64,000 nucleotides of DNA from Ophiura sarsii (lineage: Eukaryota > Echinodermata > Ophiuroidea > Amphilepidida > Ophiuridae). Below the pieces are notes generated by a model. The model ran no database searches and was not told the origin of the DNA. It saw only the letters and a program-made list of their open reading frames with translations. Shown piece after piece: positions 43,880-54,372 of this stretch. The translations under genes were made by a program, and so were the position numbers. The DNA is taken from assembly GCA_035610835.1 (NCBI GenBank), contig CM069449.1:60217619-60281618 (forward strand), written 5' to 3'. Every line of letters starts with the position of its first letter. Position 1 is the stretch's first letter.

Positions 43880-45240
43880 ATGTCGATCGCGTTGTGTTTC
43901 CCTCCTTCTCTTTTGTCCAAGATGAAACAGAGATGCGGACATCTCGTAAGTCTTTCGTCATATCTCTGATCAATATGGCGACGTCCATACATGTGATTTT
44001 GTCTTCTTTCTAAAGCCGATTTTGTCTTTACGCGTTATTTTTAACAACTTTAACCTACAGAATTGGTTTGTATAATAAAAATGCTACATATCTGAGCGCT
44101 AAAGTGTAAGTGTGAGTGTAATCAATTTACCTTATGAATCTTACTCCCCTTACATATGCTATTTTTATGCGTTTTTAGACTATTTTCAGAATGTTTCATA
44201 CACTTTAAATACCAATCTTTATTGATGTATTTCTGGCATGTGAATTGATTTTAGAGAAGTTATAAACAGTCATTATGGACTGATTCCCATACAAATCCAT
44301 AGAGGTCTTCACAAATTGCAATACCATTTGTATGGATACTAAAACATGGTAATTTTCTGAGCAGGTAATTTGGATATTCCAGAAAACCTGAATTTAAAAA
44401 AAACAATTTAAATATTTTGGTTAAAATAGCAGTGTTCAAAACACGACAGAGAACCACGCAGTTTGTCTGTACTTCACATGACAATGAGTTGCATTCATGC
44501 ATGCCATTCACCGCAATACAATGCGCACACATTCTGCGAGGGTTTGGAACAACAAAGCCCAAAATCTTTTACCACCATTCTAAAGTGCTCAACAAAAGAA
44601 AGTCGTACACTTTGTTAAGGTCATTTAAAAGTTGTTGTTTTTTTCAATTATTTTTTTACCAAACAGGCGAGATAGACATTTCGATGAATATTATAGGCAC
44701 ATTTTGATCATAACACCTAGCAACAAAGATAAACCATGATTAGCGCCATTTAAAGAGAATTAGACACTTTCAAAAGTCGCATTTTTAATACACTCATCCA
44801 TGACTATTCATGACCTCCACGATGTGATCGTCGCGATCCGGCGTCCTTCCCAACTGATCTGATTACAATATTCATAAAATGTGAACATACCAAGCGGGTA
44901 CGCATCCGCGTCCAAAGAAACACGTCGAAAAGGGTCCAGATTTCACCACACGACGTCGTCGACGTCTTTCTGAAAAAGGGGTGCTTTTAGGGGTAATCGC
45001 ACTTTAGGGTATCCATTACAGCATCGAGGTATTGACGTTTAGGGTAATAATTGTTGTATGTGTGATTTTTCAATAAACATGCAAAATGTTGAAAAAAATC
45101 TTCAATATTTCCCTACTTTAATTGTATATCCCATGCATATCTGTATGAATGTCACATGATTATGAATTAAGATTATTTTGAGCATTACTATATTAGGCCT
45201 ACGCCATTTATTAGGGGTGCATTATTGAGTATTTTTACTG
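43880..45240. other. No gene recognised
   Basis: Short open frames on both strands (for example 44260-44562 and 44417-44707) overlap one another and show no known domain. No repeat family was recognised. Confidence 0.45.
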
Positions 45241-45241
45241 A

Positions 45242-45266
45242 CCCCCCCCCCCCCCCCCCCCCCCCC
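45242..45266. repeat. 25-base poly-C tract
   Basis: Uninterrupted C run followed by GGGACGAAGCC. It belongs to the same class of homopolymer tract seen repeatedly in this window. Confidence 0.95.
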
Positions 45267-45880
45267 GGGACGAAGCCATCCACAATTTAAATTCGTATTT
45301 TGTTCTACGTAACTTAATTTCAAATAACCAATTCTGAATGTTTCGTGTCATATAAGAACTAAATTCTGCCATCATCAAGCAAATCAGTTCTACTCTAAAT
45401 CACAATTTTTTTTATTTTAACCATTGATGTACTATTTCTGTGCCACAAATCATGTTTTGAGCCGATAAAACCACCACGTCTCATGTCGTCTGGTTTGCTA
45501 CGACCATGATAGTGCGCCGCCTATAAAACCTTCACCCGTTAATTTGGTTTTAGTAGGCGAAATTTTTCTGAGGAGTTACCTATCCCATAAATATATAATC
45601 CCTGTCACATCTCAATCATTGATCAATTTAAGTCTAACAAAGGATTTAAACAAGCCCATTCAAAATTATGTATGATGGATCACGTGATAACTAAACTTAT
45701 AACTGGCTGATTGATATCTTCGAATAAGCGTAGGTCAGACTTGATTGCTCTTAAAATTCTTTAAATGGACTTCACAAATCGTATCACTAGGGGGTGTCAC
45801 TTTTGTGTGTATTTGTCTGACCAAAAATGATGAAGATTGCAATTTGACCAGACATTTTCACCAAAACGATCCCAATCTGG

Positions 45881-45917
45881 TTAGTGTTAGGGTTAGGGTT
45901 AAGGTTAGGGTTAGGGT
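45881..45917. repeat. Short interstitial telomere-like tract (TTAGGG)
   Basis: About six units of TTAGGG, two of them variant (TTAGTG and TTAAGG), in the orientation of a G-rich strand on +. It is too short to be a telomere. The next 585 bases (45920-46505) hold nothing recognised. Confidence 0.85.
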
Positions 45918-46505
45918 ATAATTGCATGACGTGGTATGTGTACATTTCATGTCCATAACTTCAATGTGCTTATGACCCATGTTCTGTTTTAATATGAAAG
46001 AATACCCCCTGTATGTAAGATTGTAATTGCTGCTGCCAGTTTTATTCAGAAAGTTTTGCTGGTTCCCATGACACAGCAGGTTCTTCTACAACCAAAACTT
46101 GAATACAGTTTTGTTCCGAAATAATATTAGCTTTTCTGCAAATCCCTACATAATAATTATATGTGCTTGAATTTTGTAAAATAATCGAAAACTAATAATT
46201 TGTGGGAGGTGCTTTTCGCAAGCAAAATAGCCGATAGCGCTATAACAGTGATAATTAGCTCATGGAAATAAAATGAGGCAAATGTCTACGGGGTTTCATT
46301 GTGTAGATTTTGACTTAATCTTTGATTTTGATTTGTAATATGCAGCAAACATGAATTTATGAAGAATAACTATATAATGCACGCAAACACCATGGTTACT
46401 AGTCAAAATAATCAATAGTTTGTTCATTGAAGATGCAATTTCTAGGACATAATCAAAGGGTAAATACGTTAATGAGTGGCAGTGTATGAACTTACACTTT
46501 GTAGT

Positions 46506-46985
46506 TGGGAGCATAGGGATTTTCCAGTCCTAGCCACGGGAAATGGTTTAGGGAGGGTTGTGATTATAATAAATCAACCTGGTGTGGGTGTGTGTTTATG
46601 GGGAGGGGGGGGGGGGGGGTAAACCACGGAAAATGTTTTAGGATAGGGTTAAGAGTTAATGAAGTAGCCACGGGAAATGGTTAGGAGGGTTATGATTATA
46701 AATCCACCTGGTTGATATAGTTGCAGGGGGGGTTGTAGGGGATTTATGTGGTTTTAAAAGTACCGAGGGTTAACTTGATGCGGTTTGAGAGGTAGGGGTT
46801 AATACAATAGCCACGGTAAATGGTTTTGGAGGGATATTGTTATAATTCAACCTGATTTGGGGTGGGGGCGGGTTGTAGGGAGTTTATAATGCCTTTAGGA
46901 GGAATATGGTTATAAATCAACCTGGTTGGGGGGGTTATGTGGTTTCAGAGGTAGGTAATGTGGCATAACCATCTAGCGGGGACCC
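46506..46985. repeat. CCACGGGAAATGG repeat, left inverted arm
   Basis: Degenerate tandem units contain TAGCCACGGGAAATGGTTTA, GGAGGGTTRTGATTATAA, ATCAACCTGG and G tracts. The part 46506-46793 is nearly identical to the reverse complement of 50078-50345, including GTACCGAGGGTTAACTTGAT and GATGCGGTTTGA. Units at 46796-46985 are additional. The two arms bracket about 3.3 kb. Confidence 0.85.
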
Positions 46986-47031
46986 GAGCGTAGCGGGGAC
47001 CCGAGCGTAGCGAGGGTACGCCGCTAGTGTA
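46985..47031 (+). mobile_element. Possible Helitron 3' terminus
   Basis: A direct repeat of GCGGGGACCCGAGCGTA is followed by GCGAGGGTACGCCGCTAG and then TGTATAATAAT. Animal Helitrons commonly end in a GC-rich hairpin-like block and CTAG or CTAGT, without target duplication. The stem here pairs poorly, and no Rep/helicase frame or 5' TC end was identified, so the call is tentative. Confidence 0.35.
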
Positions 47032-47165
47032 TAATAATTCGATAAACACAGTTTATCAGTCGATAAACTGAGTTTACCGATAAACTATGTTTAACGATCG
47101 AAAAACATTGATTTCAATTTGATAAACAGACTTTATCGATAAACTATGTTTTTTGAGTGATAAAC
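47031..47165. repeat. GTTTATCGATAAAC palindrome cluster
   Basis: Beginning TGTATAATAATTCGATAAAC, this block has five or more variants of the 14-base palindrome GTTTATCGATAAAC and of CGAAAAAC. The same word set forms the two ends of the element at 54373-57045. The next 620 bases (47166-47785) hold no recognised gene. Confidence 0.75.
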
Positions 47166-47791
47166 AGCGAAGTGCGCGATGAGTTTGGCTTTGATTGTCA
47201 TAATGGCCCAATTTCGATTTGATTAAATGCTAGCCTTAAAGGGAATAGCGCATGGTGAGGAAAAGAAACCGCTGACGACGATTGTGTACCAGCTAAACCT
47301 TAGCTCATAACTAATACATCACTTACATCATACGATAGAAAATGCGTTCAATCAAATGAAGGATGGTTGATTGAGCGCGCCGTCCACATTGGGTTAAGAG
47401 ATTGTTGTAGAGTCGCACACAATACCGCTTGCATGTAAACATACATGTACGTAGAACAACTGCGCCTATATGTCCAACTTGTTTAGATTCAAATAGTCGC
47501 CGCGCGCTGTTCAATTTTCGTTAGAATCCTCACCATGACCGCTTCCCTTTAAAAGCTAATAATATGTAATTTTGACATTCCTCATTTTCGATTGTAAGAG
47601 GACAGTATGGAGCTTCATTTGATGGGGAGGGGGCCAAATGACGTGACAGGGGGTTATTCTCTCCATCCCCGACCCGCCGTAGTATCGTCACTGGTTTCAG
47701 CCTAGACAGGGCCACATCCCTTAGAGAGGAATTATTTTCAAGACGCCCTCGTTTGACTTGCGTGTTGCTTTACTTTAAAAAAAAAATGTGA

Positions 47792-47876
47792 TTCTAAGCG
47801 GATTCGAACCAGCAGCATCACAGCAATCTTTGCATTCATAGACAGCGCTCTTATCGATTGAGCTACGGAGGGAACT
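47792..47876 (-). tRNA. tRNA-like pseudogene or SINE head
   Basis: The minus strand shows a Pol III A-box-like segment (GTAGCTCAATCGATAAGAGC) that can fold as a D arm, and a perfect B box GGTTCGAATCC at 47800-47810. The acceptor stem and T-stem do not pair and the anticodon arm is disrupted, so it should not give a working tRNA. It may be a decayed tRNA gene or the head of a tRNA-derived SINE. Confidence 0.5.
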
Positions 47877-47889
47877 GCCAGAGGAGCGC

Positions 47890-48900
47890 AAGATTATAAT
47901 CTATAGGTATTACATTCTCAAAATCGATTACTGGTGTCACTATAATAGACGATTTAGTTAGCCGATTTTAACGATCTATACACAAAATTGCTGAGAAATC
48001 GACGAAGCTCAACGCATGGTAATACATGCAAATTAAATCTGATGAAGACAAATTAGGAAAGTTTAAGCAGCTGCTGTATTTCTTCTGATGAGCAATTCTC
48101 CACGAAAATGTTTAGCGTTGAAGTTCAGTATTTTCTTCATCCAATGCGTCAATGATCTAAGATCTATCATTGGTGAATTCTCTAATTTAATGTCACCTTT
48201 CATTGTTTCAACACCTGTAGCGACCTATGTTTATAACATGTAGGCCTGTGGTCGTATATATTGTCATCCATGAATAACGCCACCAGGCTCAACACAGTTG
48301 AACTTTTTGTGATAAAAAAATCAACAGAGGGCGGTTGCTATTATGTCCCAAATTTCAAATTTCTAAGGGATGTGATTGTAATTGTAAACCAGATATTTGC
48401 ACTCAAGGAAGAGCGTATGTTTGTGCTTGAAAAAATTGGTTAACGGTGATATTAAACTTGTTTGTATTATATTGATTTGTTATAGTGTTTAGACCACAAA
48501 ATGTGTTTAATACGGGAAAATTACTGGTTTATCTGGTATTTCTAAATGATAAAAATGACATCTCCAAGGGAGGTTCGCTACCTTGAACCCCCCAGGGATA
48601 TGCCCCGGCCCATCCACCCGAACCCCCCCCCCCCCCCCCCCCCACCCCTTCAATCACGCTGCACCCGACCCCTATGTAAGCCTCTACGAACGGTTATAAA
48701 GAAGAAGAACAAAATCGTAATTTAAGAAAGAACAGTACGAATCGTGCATATGGAGAACTATGAACATGTTCTTAGTTTTCCATAGGTCTAAGTCATAGGC
48801 CTATAATATTTAAAGATGTGGTCGTTTTTTACGTATTGAACTTAGGATCGAGGACCTGAAATGACAATTTGACAGTGTCGTTAAAAACATTAACAACACT
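47890..48900. other. No gene recognised
   Basis: Contains a 21-base poly-C tract at 48623-48643. A 60-codon frame at 48261-48443 has no recognisable motif. Nothing else is supported. Confidence 0.45.
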
Positions 48901-48907
48901 CACAAAG

Positions 48908-49033
48908 GTAAACAAACAAACAAACAAACAAACAAACATACTACCCAGTAAACAAACACATAAACAAACAAACAAACAAATAACAAACAAACCCCTAAAC
49001 CCACAACAACAGCAACAACAACAACAACAACAA
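48908..49033. repeat. (AAAC)n and (CAA)n microsatellites
   Basis: AAACAAAC tracts at 48908-48990 and a CAACAA tract at about 49005-49033. They give artefactual poly-Gln/Asn and poly-Cys frames. Confidence 0.95.
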
Positions 49034-49034
49034 T

Positions 49035-50060
49035 TCCCCCCTGCCCCCACCCCAAATGTCAAAGTAAACGTGCATATTAATTTAATGATTGCTATCTTCA
49101 GTAGAAAGCATGCGTAGCAATGGCACCATGATTAGCTAATTGGAATGTTTACATCTCTTCAAGATTGCAATCTTCAGTAGATGGAAAGCAAACAAATTGA
49201 TTTTATTTTGTATATAAATAGCAGATGTAAACAACAGACATTTATATTAACAAGGTTAATGAACTGAGCGATTATAAATCAAACTGGTAACTCTCTCTTC
49301 AGAGTTTTGATGGACCAATTATTTGGTCCACTGTAACTCAAAGAACATTCATATTACAAGGACACAAATGGGCAGGGTTAAAAAATGCCGATGTGAGTGA
49401 AATAAGAATTAGATCGGCCCAAACATAATATTATAGAAGACAACATCAAAATATAAATAAAAGAAAACATAAATATCTTGACGGACATAAAGAGAATCTA
49501 AACAACGACATCGGGAACTAAGTCTACCAGAATATAGTTATATTGTTTCTTTAGAAAACAGGTAAAATAATTATCGCAGTGGTATCCATATAGCAAATAA
49601 AATGGCTACTGTAAACTGTTGTTAATATAGGCATCATAATAATTGAAATATTGTGGAAATCAACCTATGTATATGCCAAAGTTAAAATTGAATTAGTCGG
49701 TCCGGTCCGTACAGAGAGACACACTCCAATTCATTAATTACCCATACCTTAGAATTTAGCTCGTTATCATCTCGAAAATCCATTGGAAATCTCAGTCAAA
49801 AGTATACCGTAAATCTAGCTTTAGCAAAAACAAAATCCCGCACGCCGTTGAATTCTGCCACACTGCACGCATGCAGCGACGCAGGGCCGGCAATACACGA
49901 GCGTGCACATTTACCTTTACGCGATGCAGGGAGACGCTGTTGTTTTCGAGCTGGCTTCAAAAATTGTTCCATACGCGCGGGTAGTACCGGCCCTTGGTGC
50001 CACGGCAGTGAGCCCTTGCGCAAACATGCACGCGACGCGTAATCATACCGTGGTAACGCG
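49035..50060. other. No gene recognised; GC-rich end
   Basis: AT-rich up to about 49830, then a markedly GC-richer part (49830-50060) with open frames on both strands and no recognised motif. Its last 25 bases (50036-50060) are an exact inverted match to 54083-54107. Confidence 0.5.
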
Positions 50061-50077
50061 GTTTCAAACCGCATCAA

Positions 50078-50345
50078 GTTAACCCTCGGTACTTTTAAAA
50101 TCACATAAATCCCCTACAAATCCCCCCCCCCCCCCCTGCAACTATATCAACCAGGTGGATTTATAATCATAACCCTCCTAACCATTTCCCGTGGCTACTT
50201 CATTAAATCTTAACCCTATCCTAAAACATTTCCCGTGGTTTACCCCCCCCCCCCCCCACCCCCATACACACACCCAAACCAGGTTGATTCATTATAATCA
50301 CAACCCTCCCTATCCTAAACCATTTCCCGTGGTTTTACACCCCCC
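50078..50345. repeat. CCACGGGAAATGG repeat, right inverted arm
   Basis: Nearly exact reverse complement of 46506-46793, including two poly-C tracts (50122-50136 and 50243-50257) that match poly-G tracts in the partner. The high identity shows that the arms share a recent origin. Confidence 0.85.
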
Positions 50346-50478
50346 CCCCCAAAAAAAAACACCATGACACCAAATACCCTACCAACGGGCCTATAACCAT
50401 TTCCCGTGTGGCCTCTGCGTGTAGGAGGGCGTGTGTCGCGGCAGTGAGCCCTTGAGCAAATATGCACGCGACGCACAT

Positions 50479-52203
50479 ACATTATTTTTATTTATTTATT
50501 TATTACAGAGCATTTATAAGGCGCTTTTCCAAAAAAAGATCAAAGCGCCGTACACAATACTAATTAATAACAACATTATAAAATACTAAAAAGATACAAT
50601 CAAAGTATATACACAGTTTAAGTATTATAAAAATACAACAAGTATATAAAATACAAATACCAAGAAAATAGATACATTATTATAAAAAAAATGGACAATA
50701 ATAGAGCCAATAGGCCATGTAAAATGTGATGAAAAACAAATTACTCTGATGGAAACAGGTGAGTTTTTAGCATCTTTTTAAAAGTATGAGCGCTACAGGC
50801 ATTGCGAATAAAAATGGGGAGGTCATTCCATAGCTTAGGGCCTAAGTGCGAAAATGCTGTTTTGGCTATTGCACGTTTGTTAGCATTAACAACGAGACGA
50901 GTTGTGTCCTTAGAAAACCTAAGACCAGCACGAGCACATTGATAAAAAGACACAACATCAGACAAATATGAGGGGCCTAATAAATTTACACAGTTGTACA
51001 CATGCAGTAAGATCTTGAAGTCGATTCTCTGCTGGACGGGCAGCCAATGAAGTTCACGCAATAGTGGCGCGGCGCTGGTTCGTCTGTTAACACAGAAGAT
51101 AAGACGCGCAGCACGATTTTGAAGTATTTGCAGGCGCTTGACATTTGAATTTGAAATACCGCCTAAAAGAGAATTACCGTAGTCCAGCCTAGAACGGACC
51201 AAAGACCTCACTACATGTGCACATGTATTATGATCCATAAAACGACGAATACGAGCAATATTTCTGAGATGGAAATTAATAGTACGACACATATAATTAA
51301 CCTGTAAATCCATTTTCATATGGGGATCAAATTTAACACCTAAGTTCTTAATTGACGAGGAGGAATCAATCTCAGATCCACCGATCCTTAAACCAACACC
51401 AGAGACCAGATGGAGTTGTCTTGGAGAAGAAATTAGGAAAAACTCTGTTTTTGTGTCACTTAACCTTAGCTTATTTTTCAACATCCATACTTTGACTTCA
51501 GCAATACAATCCATAAGCCTGCGCTGGGCTGCCTCAAAATCGCCAGGCACCTTGGGATCATAGCTCACATACATTTGGGTGTCATCAGCGTACACGTGAT
51601 ATGGAACGTTGAATCGCCTCATGATAGCAGCGACTGGTTTGGAATATAAAGTAAAGATCGGTGGACCCGCGACAGATCCCTGAGGCACACCATATTTCAG
51701 TGGATGAACAGATGAGTATTTACCTAACACACTTACTTTACTTGTACGACCTCTAAGATAGGAATTAAACCAGTTTAAAACACAACCCCCGATACCATAC
51801 TCATTTTGAAGCCTATTTACAAGAATATCATGGTCAATGGTATCGAAGGCTGCTGACAAATCTAATAAAACAAGCATAACAATTTTCCCATGATCAAGTT
51901 CACATACAATGTCATTTTTAACACGAAGCAGGGCTGTTTCAGTACTATGAGCTGTTTTATACGCCGATTGGAAGTCTTCAGTGAGGTTTTGAGATTGGAG
52001 GTGTTTATTCAGTCTTGAAACAGCAGGGTACTCAAGGATTTTGCCAAGTGTAGGGAGGTTTGAGACTGGGCGGTAATTTTTTAAAACATCTGGGTTAAGG
52101 GATGATTTTTTGATTATGGGTGTTATGACAGCCTCACGAAGAGTAGACGGGAAAAGGCCTGTTTGGAACGAGCTATTAACAAACGATGTTACAAAGGGAA
52201 CCT
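50479..52203 (-). mobile_element. L2/CR1-like LINE, 5' truncated, reverse transcriptase frame intact
   Basis: The minus strand is open from about 52203 to the stop at 50741, about 487 codons without a break. It contains LREAVITPIIKKSS, KNYRPVSNLPTLGKILE, motif A LLDLSAAFDTID, motif B GVPQGSVAGPPIFTLY and motif C YHVYADDTQMY. A thumb/connector region follows (LHWLPVQQRIDFKILLHVYN), ending LWNDLPIFIRNA-HTFKKMLKTHLF. The 3'UTR has GCGCCTTATAAATGCTCTG and a (TAAA)n tail (50488-50506 on the + strand). The endonuclease is missing. A 13-base unit (ACAAAGGGAACYT) is doubled at the truncated 5' end. The intact catalytic frame suggests a young insertion. Confidence 0.92.
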
Positions 52204-53453
52204 ACAAAGGGAACTTATAGAAGTATAAGTTGTGACCCATGCCCTCTATCGCCCATTCTGGATGTGTCCAAGAAATTGGATTGACCCCAATGTTATATAA
52301 CTACTTACCAACGATATAACAACGAGTGTCAGCCAGAGTTTACCTCTATGTTAATGAGTTGCGCACAGAGTTATTGATTCTGTAAGATTCTGTAAATACT
52401 AAACTTAGATGGCGTCTATACATGCTATAGAAGGTTGTTTGGCTGCATTTAAACCAAGTATGTCCCTGTTAATCCCCTCATTATGTCGCAAGAGTGTTGC
52501 CATAAATGTCTCCTAAAGCACAGCGATATATGCCTCCTAGATTACAACTCAGGACAATAAATTAGCCCGAAAAATTGAAAACACAACTGTTTGCAGGCGG
52601 GCAGCAACCATTTTTTTGGCCGCCAGGGCATAAAAATAGCCTAATTAAAAATAAGTAGTTTTTCGCTGATTGTCATGAAGTCGCACACCGTCGCACATAA
52701 TGTTGAACTTGAACGCCGGTACAATACTTTAAGCTACAGTTTGCGGCATAATTGTTGACCGTATGACACCGTACGGCTGAACAATAAATACATTTGTAAT
52801 CGTCTTCGAAAATAAACTCTTGAGGGCAACCATGATGCTATAAAACTAAACTGGATCTCCACATCCCTATATATCGCCGACATTTAATAGGTTTAAAAAA
52901 GAACGTGGTTAAATAGTGAATACGGGAAGGATTTACTCTACATATAACAAACCGCAATGTACTGTGGATAATATTGTGGAGAACGCGAAAAGGAAATACC
53001 ATTGTGCGATCGATTTTGGGTTGTGCCCGTTAGTGGACAAAAGGACCATTAACACCAAGGACATAGTTAGTTGAATTTATTCATCCACAACATTTGTTTA
53101 GCACAATCAGGGCATTGACCATATACAATTATGTCATTGTGCCCTATGTAACTTTAGTAAGGTCACGTCACGTACCAATGTTCATACACAGAGTGAACAA
53201 AGTTTGTGGAGGACAAATAAAACGAACCCGCGAAATTCAACAGACTTATGCATAACGTGTAAAGCAATAGGCGACTGGTCTCTATAATAGAATTTAAATA
53301 ACAATCATGTTAAAGATCGGCAATGTGATTAGTGCTTTAATCATGGATCATTGATATCCCTTCTGTATCTACTATTCCTATGGTACATGCCATATTATCA
53401 TGTAGTAAAGAAAGAATGCATGGAAAAGTACATGTACCTATAAGATTACTATC
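52204..53453. other. No gene recognised
   Basis: No recognisable coding exon, RNA gene or repeat was seen in this 1.25-kb interval. Confidence 0.45.
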
Positions 53454-53570
53454 AGCGTGTTTTTACTGAAGAAAAAAAGCAGGCATATGACTGCTAACGG
53501 ATTAAAATCTGTTGTCTTTTAATCCGTTAGCAGTCATATGCCTGTTTTTTTTCTTCAGTAAAAACACGCT
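53454..53570. repeat. 54-bp-arm hairpin, 53 of 54 matching
   Basis: Arms 53454-53507 and 53517-53570 are reverse complements with one mismatch, around a 9-base loop TCTGTTGTC. The arms begin AGCGTGTTTTTACTGAAGAA and contain GCATATG. No terminal target duplication was found. The size and near perfection are unusual for chance or old sequence. The next 800 bases (53571-54372) hold nothing but the 54083-54107 match. Confidence 0.95.
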
Positions 53571-54082
53571 CGCTGTGTGAGACTGTACGTCCCTTACTAA
53601 AGGTCAAATCTAAAGGTTTACCTTTTTTACTTTTTTAACGCATTATTTGGCTGGTAAACACCACATAATATTTATTTGATATCAATGGAAAGCTTGAAAC
53701 ACATTTTATCAGCTACAATTACTTATTCTGTAATTAAAACTACTCTCTTTGAGAAATGCCATCTGCAAGTACGAAGTTTCACGTATTTCGCATGACATCG
53801 GTGTTCCCCACCTTACTGACTGGCCTTTTAAAGGTATGCTATCCCCAAAGTATGCCAGCCGGTAGCCTTAGTCCCACTCTTCAAAGTGTTATGCATTTTA
53901 TGGATGACTAAATGTCCGGCATTTTTTCATAAAAAGGCCACCAAGAAATTGTATGTTTTCCCATAGCGTTACACTCAAATTATCCGGATGTGGCAATCAA
54001 CGGCAAAATTATTACCATTTCTCGACTATTGAGGGCAGTGCGTATAGGTATAGTAAAATAATAAGATCGTAATCTATGTGGA

Positions 54083-54107
54083 CGCGTTACCACGGTATGA
54101 TTACGCG
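54083..54107. repeat. 25-bp exact inverted match to 50036-50060
   Basis: CGCGTTACCACGGTATGATT with its next five bases matches the earlier site exactly in reverse orientation, about 4 kb apart. The surrounding sequences do not otherwise align. Confidence 0.9.
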
Positions 54108-54372
54108 GTAGTACGCGCAACGCACAATGTTGTTCAATTCTAGTGGCATTTATGAGCCAAATCTGAGCGTTTTTTTGCTGTTTTTGGAGCCAATCGTTAA
54201 CCAATTTCACTGAAATAAACTTTTTACAACCTTCCCGTTATTTCCTCTATCTTTCATGCGAATTGGGCGCCACTTTGATCACAACTAACGGAGAAATAAG
54301 GATAACAAATAAACGCACACACAAACAAACACACACCGTTTCCAGATTTATAGTAGGATTAAGCTTGCATAA

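Noticed and set aside
43634..43969. 111-codon + strand frame
   Set aside because: It covers the right arm of a long inverted repeat and has no protein-like pattern.
47792..47876. Functional tRNA gene
   Set aside because: A and B boxes are present, but acceptor and T stems do not pair and no valid anticodon arm forms.
48829..49117. Gln-rich and Cys-rich open frames
   Set aside because: They are translations of the AAAC and CAA microsatellites.
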